This document shows positions 1-4,658 of a stretch of DNA of 9,234 nucleotides, piece after piece. The DNA comes from Chloroflexota bacterium. GTDB taxonomy: Bacteria > Chloroflexota > Chloroflexia > Thermomicrobiales > UBA6265. Numbering within the stretch: position 1 is the first letter of the stretch; each line of letters begins with the position of its first letter. Below the pieces are notes generated by a model. That model searched no databases. It was not told where the DNA came from and saw only the letters and a list, made by a program, of their open reading frames with translations. Position numbers and translations under genes: made by a program. Location: NCBI GenBank assembly GCA_023392645.1, contig JAEVYR010000527.1, positions 1-9,234 of the forward strand, read 5' to 3'.

Positions 1-1
1 G

Positions 2-739
2 CGCCAGGCCCTCTCGCAGGGGTCGGCGCTCGCCTCGCTGGCGGCGCGGGCGCTGCCGATGATCGTGCTGGTCACCCTCTTCGCGTTCCTGTCGGAGGGT
101 CTGTGGCGCGTCAGCGGCGCGCTCTCGCGCAACGAGCTGTGGCTGGTCGTCACGATCCTGCTCGGCATCGCCGCGCTCTTCATCTGGACCGTCATCCAGG
201 GCGAGATGCGCCAGTTGATGGAGCATCCCCGCTGCCCGCCCGAGGAGATCGCCGCGTATGGCTTTCCCATTGCCCCAGCCGGCTCCCTAGCGACCGAGCG
301 GCCGGTCCGGCTGACGAAGCGGGAGCGGGCCAACGCGCTCGTCATCCTGTTCATCGCGCTGGGCATCCAGATCGGGGCGCTCGTCGCCCTCGTCTTCGCC
401 TTCTTCTGCGTGTTCGGCGCGATCACGGTGCCGGCGTCGGTGGTGGAGGTCTGGACCGGTCACGCCCCGGTGGCGGGACGCCTGCTGGGGCTGCGGCTGC
501 CGGTGCAGCACGAGCTGATCCAGACGTCGCTCTTCCTCGCGGCGTTCTCGGCGGTCAGCTTCGCGGCGTCGAGCGTGTCCGACCCCATGTACCGGCAGAG
601 TTTCTTCGAGCCGATCCTGCGCGACATGCGCATCACGCTCGCCGCCCGAAACCTCTACCGCGCCTCCTCGGCGCACGACGAGGCGGATACGGCAGAGGCG
701 CCCGCCGCGACGGGAGACCCGGACCTACGCTCCGGGTGA
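2..739 (+). CDS. Integral membrane protein of unknown function, 5'-truncated by the window edge
   Basis: The frame is open from the first complete codon at 2, so the true start lies upstream; the first ATG at 59 sits at the edge of a membrane helix and is unlikely to be the start. Of 245 visible residues, four hydrophobic segments stand out at about 20-37, 46-66, 112-141 (long, possibly two passes) and 171-190. A soluble loop rich in charged residues and prolines separates the second and third. After the last helix comes an amphipathic stretch (SDPMYRQSFFEPILRDMRI, then LAARNLYRA), followed by a low-complexity acidic/alanine tail. The overall look recalls conserved hypothetical membrane proteins of high-GC Gram-positive bacteria, from memory only. 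No catalytic or transport motif is visible, so no function is assigned. The stop codon TGA (737-739) lies within a small perfect hairpin. Confidence 0.75.
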   Translation, partial: RQALSQGSALASLAARALPMIVLVTLFAFLSEGLWRVSGALSRNELWLVVTILLGIAALFIWTVIQGEMRQLMEHPRCPPEEIAAYGFPIAPAGSLATERPVRLTKRERANALVILFIALGIQIGALVALVFAFFCVFGAITVPASVVEVWTGHAPVAGRLLGLRLPVQHELIQTSLFLAAFSAVSFAASSVSDPMYRQSFFEPILRDMRITLAARNLYRASSAHDEADTAEAPAATGDPDLRSG

Positions 740-748
740 GCGTCACCC
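734..748. other. Short perfect hairpin spanning the stop codon of the first gene
   Basis: GGGTGA (734-739) pairs perfectly with TCACCC (743-748) around a three-base loop. It contains the TGA stop of the preceding gene. No T-run follows, so a canonical Rho-independent terminator is not supported. It could pause transcription or be chance in GC-rich DNA. Confidence 0.3.
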
Positions 749-784
749 TCCCGGCACTACCGCGGTGACCAGGGTGATCGAACG

Positions 785-814
785 GATGCCTGGGCCGCGG
801 ATGCGGCCGGCATC
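785..814. terminator. 12-bp hairpin between convergent genes, candidate bidirectional terminator
   Basis: GATGCC (785-790) pairs with GGCATC (809-814), and inside it GGCCGC (793-798) pairs with GCGGCC (803-808). Only a two-base bulge (791-792) and a four-base loop (799-802) are unpaired. It lies 45 bases after the stop of the plus-strand gene and 6 bases beyond the stop of the minus-strand gene, where a shared terminator is expected. Neither side has a T tract, so it would be a U-less type of terminator. That part is inference. Confidence 0.45.
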
Positions 815-820
815 ACCGCC

Positions 821-1057
821 TCAGACCAGCTCGCCGGCCTCGAACTGCTGCCTCGCCTCTTCCGCGAACCCGTCGCACGAGCTCCGCGGCGTCACCCACA
901 GGTTGTACTGCGCGTGCGCGGGCAGCCCGCACGGCAGCACCATATCCTCCGGCGCCCGGTGACTCGCCCGGATCTCCGCCAATCGCATCTTCTGATCGTC
1001 CTGGCCCGCGCCGAAATGCGCGCACAACCCGCACTGTCCCTTCTGGATCTCGATCAT
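821..1057 (-). CDS. Small conserved-looking cysteine protein (78 aa), possible metal-binding
   Basis: This 78-residue protein occupies the end of a much longer open minus-strand frame, but its start is well defined. ATG at 1057 is preceded by a perfect AGGAGG (1072-1067) at nine bases. Residues include a CxxC (C9, C12) followed by H14, a CGxPxH motif (C43, H48) and a CDGF motif (C61). Four cysteines and two histidines in so small a protein suggest a zinc or other metal site; this is inference from residue pattern. The middle part (EIRASHRAPEDMV) and the CDGF end resemble a small hypothetical protein I have seen in diverse bacteria, from memory. The protein is soluble with no signal peptide. 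The gene is divergent from the AI-2E family gene and convergent with the first gene. Confidence 0.75.
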   Translation of the reverse strand: MIEIQKGQCGLCAHFGAGQDDQKMRLAEIRASHRAPEDMVLPCGLPAHAQYNLWVTPRSSCDGFAEEARQQFEAGELV

Positions 1058-1066
1058 CGCTGCGAT

Positions 1067-1072
1067 CCTCCT
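1067..1072 (-). promoter_or_regulatory. Perfect Shine-Dalgarno site for the small cysteine protein
   Basis: On the minus strand AGGAGG reads from 1072 to 1067, with a nine-base spacer to the ATG at 1057. It is the strongest ribosome binding site in the window. It decides between the ATG at 1057 and an in-frame ATG at 1075, which overlaps the site itself. Confidence 0.75.
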
Positions 1073-1133
1073 CATGTCAGCGCATCGGCCTCTCGCTCCC
1101 ATCGTCGCACGACCTATTCCACGAGCGCGCACC

Positions 1134-1142
1134 TGATACACT
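1134..1142 (+). promoter_or_regulatory. Candidate extended -10 promoter element for the AI-2E family gene
   Basis: TGATACACT fits the extended -10 pattern TGnTAnnnT, with TACACT matching TATAAT at four of six positions. It lies 50 bases before the ATG at 1193. No good -35 box is visible at 16-18 bases. Similar TACGCT elements precede two other genes here, which raises confidence slightly. Confidence 0.35.
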
Positions 1143-1192
1143 CGCCCGAGACCGCGACCCGACGCCACGGCGCACGATTCCAAAGGCAGCCC

Positions 1193-2443
1193 ATGAAGAC
1201 GCTCAGGCGCACCGAACGACGCCCGACCACCGATGTGCCGGCCGCGGAACGCACCTTCGCCCCAACCCCGATCTACATCACCCCCCGGGTCCGGCTCATT
1301 CTCATCATCGCCACCTTCGTCATCGTCTACCTGCTCGTCACCGCCGCTCCCAGCATTCCCCGCCTGATCATGCTCGGCGCCACGCTCGCGCTGATCCTCT
1401 CGTTCCCGGTGCGCATGCTCAACCGCTGGGTGCCGCGCGGGCTCGCCATCGCAGTCGCCATCGGCACGACGCTGATGCTCGTGATCCTGCTGCTGCTCCT
1501 GATCGTCCCGTTCACCATTTCCGAGGTCAGCGACTTCATCCAGGCGCTGCCGGAGCTGGCCGAGGACGCCCAGGCGCTCACCCGCGACGCGATCACCGAG
1601 ATGAACCAGCGCGGCTGGATTCGCCAGGATCCGGAGGAGACCTACGACACCATCGAGGCGACCGTTCTTGACCGCGGCCAGGCCCTGCTGGAAACGGCGC
1701 TCGGCACGGCGTTGAACACCCTCACGCAGTCGATCAACGTGCTGATTTCGGCCTTCGCCGTCTTTTTCATCGCGACCTACCTGCTGATCGACATGCCGCG
1801 ATTCCGCACGGTCTTCATCAACGCGTTTTCCCAGCGATACCATCACGACGCCGAGCACCTCTGGCGCATGCTCGGCGAGTCGCTGGCGCGCTATCTCGGC
1901 GGGTTGCTGGTCTCGATCACGCTCCAGGGCATCATGGCGGGCGTCGGATTGTCGCTGATCGGCGTGCCCTACGCGGTGATTCTCGGCATCTGGATGTCGC
2001 TGACCGCCGTGCTGCCCTACATCGGCGCCTTCCTCGGCGCGATCCCCGCGATCGCGCTGGCCTTCACGCTGTCGTGGCAACACGCGCTGGTGACGGCCCT
2101 GCTCTACATCCTCATCAACCAGATCGAAGCCAACTTCATCACCCCGCGCATCCAGGGCAACGCCGTCCGGGTCCATCCGTTGCTGATCTTCATCGCGGTG
2201 CTGCTGGGCTCGGAGCTGGGCGGCGCGTTCGGCGCGATTATCGCCGTGCCGACGCTGGCGGTGACGCGCGTGCTGGCGGAATTCTTCTGGAAGCGGCTGC
2301 GCGTGCGCGGCTCGCACGAGACCTTCCTCGCCGCGATCGGCGGCGACCCGCGAGCCGAGACTCCGCCCGTCCTCAACATCACCGATCCGGACCACGAGCT
2401 CATCACCGAGCCCCGCCCCGATCCGGAACACCCGCCGACATGA
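1193..2443 (+). CDS. AI-2E family transporter (PF01594-type membrane protein)
   Basis: The 416-residue protein has the architecture of the AI-2E/YdiK/PerM family. Two N-terminal helices lie at about 34-53 and 57-72, and a third at about 84-107. A soluble helical region follows at about 110-175, then paired helices at about 180-200 and 235-300. The diagnostic C-terminal helices lie at about 297-313 and 326-365, including a GGAFGAIIAVP segment. NQIEANFITPRI near 309-320 is typical of the family. The start at 1193 has AAAGG (1182-1186) six bases upstream; the frame is open further upstream, but there it only overlaps the divergent gene. The 50-residue C-terminal extension is proline- and acid-rich and probably cytoplasmic. 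Some family members export autoinducer-2 and others are Na+/H+ antiporters or have unknown substrates, so the substrate here is open. No lsr or luxS neighbour is present. Confidence 0.92.
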   Translation: MKTLRRTERRPTTDVPAAERTFAPTPIYITPRVRLILIIATFVIVYLLVTAAPSIPRLIMLGATLALILSFPVRMLNRWVPRGLAIAVAIGTTLMLVILLLLLIVPFTISEVSDFIQALPELAEDAQALTRDAITEMNQRGWIRQDPEETYDTIEATVLDRGQALLETALGTALNTLTQSINVLISAFAVFFIATYLLIDMPRFRTVFINAFSQRYHHDAEHLWRMLGESLARYLGGLLVSITLQGIMAGVGLSLIGVPYAVILGIWMSLTAVLPYIGAFLGAIPAIALAFTLSWQHALVTALLYILINQIEANFITPRIQGNAVRVHPLLIFIAVLLGSELGGAFGAIIAVPTLAVTRVLAEFFWKRLRVRGSHETFLAAIGGDPRAETPPVLNITDPDHELITEPRPDPEHPPT

Positions 2444-2710
2444 TTCCGCGGCGCCGGCCTGGCCCGATGCCACCGGCGAACGCGACGCCAACCCGCAGGC
2501 CCAGGTGCCCGATCGTTGTCCACATCTCGATCGCGGGGTGAGGCCGTGCCCACCGGGCGCGCAGGTGCGGACCTCAGCCGTGGCGGCGAGGCGGGTCTGC
2601 GCATCGGCGACAGCAAGTTCGGAGAAGCGTGTTTCCGGGGCCGCGGCCAGGATACAGGGCATTGGGACACGTTCGGATTCAGGACCGTGCGACGAAAGGA
2701 CAACGCCAGC
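2444..2710. other. Intergenic region between the AI-2E and DUF899 genes
   Basis: These 267 bases separate two co-directional genes. Open frames across the region are low in recognisable protein character, and the plus-strand one merely extends the DUF899 gene upstream without a ribosome site. I see no convincing hairpin terminator, promoter or RNA gene, though a DUF899 promoter is probably here. Confidence 0.5.
2694..2700 (+). promoter_or_regulatory. Ribosome binding site that fixes the DUF899 start
   Basis: GAAAGGA ends ten bases before the ATG at 2711. It supports that ATG over upstream in-frame start codons (from 2516), whose products would add about 65 residues with no resemblance to the family. 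Confidence 0.6.
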
Positions 2711-3508
2711 ATGACGACAGAACTCGGCTCGACCGCGCTTCCGCCAATCGTTTCGCGAGACGAGTGGCAGGCCGCGCGCGACGACCTGTTTGTGAAGGAG
2801 AAGGCCCACACCCGCGCCGGCGACGCGATCGCCGCCGCCCGGCGGCGCCTGCCGATGGTCGAGGTCGACGCCGCGATCCCGGTCGTCGGCGCGCGCGGCG
2901 AGGTTCCTCTGATCGACGTCTTTGAGGGCCGCCGGCAGCTCATCGCGCCGTACATGATGTGGTACGACGGTGCGAGCGCCGCCCACCAGTGCGAAGGCTG
3001 CACCATGAGCATCAGCAACGTGCGCGAGCTGGGATACCTGCATTCGCGAGACGTCACCTTCGCGGTGCTGTGCGAGGGACCGTTCGACGAGAGCAACCGG
3101 TACCGGGAATTCATGGAGTGGGAGATGCCCTGGTATGCGGTGCCGCCCACCTCGGCCGATGCGCTCATCGCCGGCCGGCATTTCGGGATGTGGACCTGCT
3201 ACCTGCGCGACGGCGACCGCGTTTTCGAAACGTACTGGACCACCGGCCGGGGCTGCGAGGTGATGGGCAGCTCCTACGCGATGCTCGACATGACCGTCTA
3301 CGGTCGCCAGGAAGCCTGGGAGGACTCCCCGGCGGGCTGGTCGCAAGGGTTCTTCAACACCGTCTCCGCGCAAATGCGCACCGACGACGCGGGCCGCGCG
3401 GTGACCCGGCCCGACGGGCGCCCTGTCTCGCAGTGGTCGCGGATCGCCAGGGGCCGCGCCGACGACCTCGGCACCGACGGCGTCCCCCCGGAAGCCTCCT
3501 GCCACTGA
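2711..3508 (+). CDS. DUF899 family thioredoxin-like protein
   Basis: The 265-residue protein matches the DUF899 layout (COG4312, predicted dithiol-disulfide oxidoreductase). The N-terminus has the typical VSRDEWQAARDDLFVKEKAHTR pattern near 14-35, with a second conserved stretch, RRRLPMVEV, at about 44-52. A thioredoxin-like fold follows, with a CxxC at C94/C97 inside HQCEGCTM. Then come the SRDVTFAVLCEGP strand near 112-124 and a late conserved block ending MGSSYAMLDMTVYGR at about 185-199. The CxxC suggests redox activity, but to my knowledge no substrate is established for the family. It is soluble with no signal peptide, so cytoplasmic. It stands alone between a co-directional membrane gene and a convergent operon, so context gives no partner. 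The last 40 residues are polar and may be disordered. Confidence 0.9.
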   Translation: MTTELGSTALPPIVSRDEWQAARDDLFVKEKAHTRAGDAIAAARRRLPMVEVDAAIPVVGARGEVPLIDVFEGRRQLIAPYMMWYDGASAAHQCEGCTMSISNVRELGYLHSRDVTFAVLCEGPFDESNRYREFMEWEMPWYAVPPTSADALIAGRHFGMWTCYLRDGDRVFETYWTTGRGCEVMGSSYAMLDMTVYGRQEAWEDSPAGWSQGFFNTVSAQMRTDDAGRAVTRPDGRPVSQWSRIARGRADDLGTDGVPPEASCH

Positions 3509-3522
3509 TCCGACGACTCCAA

Positions 3523-3557
3523 CGCCAATTCGTAGACCCGGGCCTAGGTGCCCGGGT
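3523..3557 (+). repeat. REP-like palindromic element, copy 1
   Basis: The copy reads CGCCAATTC, then GTAG (3532-3535), then a perfect stem: ACCCGGGC (3536-3543) with GCCCGGGT (3550-3557) around the loop CTAGGT. It begins 15 bases after the DUF899 stop, so it could also act in transcript end protection or termination. It shares its head and first five stem bases with copies 2 and 3. Confidence 0.7.
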
Positions 3558-3664
3558 GGTCTCCCCGGCACCACGGTTCGATACCCGCAACCCCCGGTGG
3601 GCCCGAGCCTCCGTGCCCGGGCGCGCGACAGCCACCACGTCGCGATCGGGAATCTAACACTCGC

Positions 3665-3698
3665 CGCCAGCACGTAGACCCGGAATTGATTTCCGGGT
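3665..3698 (+). repeat. REP-like palindromic element, copy 2
   Basis: The copy reads CGCCAGCAC, then GTAG (3674-3677), then ACCCGGAA (3678-3685) paired perfectly with TTCCGGGT (3691-3698) around the loop TTGAT. Compared with copy 1, both sides of the inner stem changed together (GGC/GCC to GAA/TTC), so pairing is kept. Its first 18 bases are repeated exactly, inverted, in copy 3. Confidence 0.75.
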
Positions 3699-3802
3699 AT
3701 CAATCACGGGAACCGATGCGCGATCCCCGCCACCTTTGCACGCGGCGGCTCGGTATGACTCGTTCGTCGGTACCAGGGATCAAACGTCGCCGCATTCGAC
3801 GC

Positions 3803-3837
3803 ACCCGCCCACCGCGGGGCGGGTCTACGTGCTGGCG
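3803..3837 (-). repeat. REP-like palindromic element, copy 3, overlapping a gene end
   Basis: Read on the minus strand from 3837: CGCCAGCAC, GTAG (3828-3825), then ACCCGCCC (3824-3817) paired perfectly with GGGCGGGT (3810-3803) around the loop CGCGGT. The TAG within GTAG is the stop codon of the endonuclease-family gene, and the preceding CGCCAGCAC lies within its last codons. The inner stem again differs from the other copies with pairing preserved. Confidence 0.75.
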
Positions 3838-4658
3838 TCCAGTTCGCCGGCATTTCGACCCGCGTCGGCATCCGGTCCGTCGTCATCGCGTGCGTCGCTC
3901 GGTGCCGCCGTGCGGGGCACGGCAAGGCGCGAGAGGACCGGCAGGTGGTCGGAGCCGGTGTCGCCGCCGACCCACGTCGCCAGCGAGCGGATGTCGGGCG
4001 TGTGCCAGATGTAATCCAGCCGGAACAGCGCCGGCGTCTTCATCCGCATCCTCCGACCCGCCACAAGCGGTCCGCGCTCCAGCCGCACCGGAAACGTCCG
4101 CTCCGGCCCCTCGCCCGACTCCGCGAACGCGTCCAGCAGCCCCCGCTCGCGCAGCCGCCCGTAGATGCTCGTGTCGGGGCGGACGTTGAAATCGCCCAAC
4201 AGCACCGCCGGCGATGCCTCCAGCGCCAGGTCGGCGAGCCGCAGCAGTTGCCGTTGCAGCGCGAAGGGGATGTTGAGCGACCGGCCCTTCAGCTTCGGCG
4301 GCCGGGGGTGCGCGACCAGCAGCGTCAGGTCCTCGCCCTCGACGTCGATCTCGACCAGGGCGTCGGGCCGGCCGCTGGCGATCTCCAGCACGGTCTCGCC
4401 GCGAAGCGGGAAACGGCTGAACACGCCGCGCCCCTCGTAGCTGTCGCCGAACGTGAACCGGTACGGCCAGGTGTCCTCGAGCGCGCCCGCGAGCGCGTCG
4501 GCCTGCCGCCGGTTCAGCTCCTCCAGCGCCACGATATCCGGCGCCATCTCGCGAATCGCGGCGACCAGCTGGTCGTCCGGCGCCATGTCATTGCCGACGT
4601 TCATCGTCGCCACGCTCACCACCACCGGCAGCAACAGCGACGTCTCCTCCTGGTCCAT
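3825..4658 (-). CDS. Endonuclease/exonuclease/phosphatase (EEP) family hydrolase
   Basis: The 277-residue protein carries the full EEP superfamily motif set. N20 lies in TMNVGN, and metal-ligand E47 in IVALEEL. GVFSRFPL (79-86) and H117 in AHPRP follow. D156 and N158 lie in LLGDFN, D215 in RLDYIW, and D237-H238 in GSDHLP. Enzymes of this fold cleave phosphodiester or phosphomonoester bonds in DNA, RNA, phosphoinositides or sphingomyelin, so the substrate cannot be named. No signal peptide or membrane helix is seen. I chose ATG 4658; a TTG at 4670 is possible. Both lie inside the end of the upstream phosphodiesterase gene, a 71-base overlap that suggests coupled translation. The tail after residue 250 is acidic and low-complexity. 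The stop codon lies within a repeat element. Confidence 0.88.
   Translation of the reverse strand: MDQEETSLLLPVVVSVATMNVGNDMAPDDQLVAAIREMAPDIVALEELNRRQADALAGALEDTWPYRFTFGDSYEGRGVFSRFPLRGETVLEIASGRPDALVEIDVEGEDLTLLVAHPRPPKLKGRSLNIPFALQRQLLRLADLALEASPAVLLGDFNVRPDTSIYGRLRERGLLDAFAESGEGPERTFPVRLERGPLVAGRRMRMKTPALFRLDYIWHTPDIRSLATWVGGDTGSDHLPVLSRLAVPRTAAPSDARDDDGPDADAGRNAGELDAST

Larger units (their letters stand above)
3509..3824. other. Intergenic repeat region between convergent genes
   Basis: This 316-base gap between the stops of the DUF899 gene (+) and the endonuclease-family gene (-) holds no supported protein or RNA gene. It contains three GTAG-headed hairpins (3532-3557, 3674-3698, 3803-3828), the second and third as an inverted pair. 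It also has a 40-base stretch resembling a dispersed intergenic repeat (3722-3761). The 3558-3660 part is GC-rich with only weak dyads. Confidence 0.75.
3665..3837. repeat. Inverted pair of repeat elements (REPIN- or MITE-like), 173 bp
   Basis: CGCCAGCACGTAGACCCG at 3665-3682 is the exact reverse complement of 3820-3837, giving 18-bp perfect terminal inverted repeats on a 173-base unit. Each end also carries its own 8-bp hairpin. A doublet of inverted REP sequences is the form known as a REPIN. No target-site duplication is evident in the flanks, and no transposase gene is present in the window. Confidence 0.6.

Noticed and set aside
1193..2443. Quorum-sensing autoinducer-2 locus
   Set aside because: The family name alone does not show AI-2 export. 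No luxS, lsr or sensor gene is in the window, and several family members have other functions.
3571..3590. tRNA T-arm-like GGTTCGATACCC
   Set aside because: The presumed T stem pairs at only two positions, and no anticodon or acceptor arm can be drawn around it. Treated as chance.
3536..3698. Copies 1 and 2 as ordinary Rho-independent terminators
   Set aside because: Neither stem is followed by a T tract, and the shared GTAG head plus the inverted third copy fit a repeat family better. An effect on transcript ends is still possible.
3580..3701. GATACCCG (3580-3587) as a possible fourth, degenerate repeat copy
   Set aside because: It is the inverse of CGGGTATC at 3694-3701 next to copy 2, but no GTAG head or matching stem lies beside it, so eight bases are not enough.
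1058..3703. Long open minus-strand frame covering the AI-2E and DUF899 genes
   Set aside because: It lies antisense to two clearly conserved genes, its translation is rich in Arg/Gly/His/Asp without domains, and open antisense frames are expected at this GC content. Only its last 78 codons (821-1057) are a real gene.
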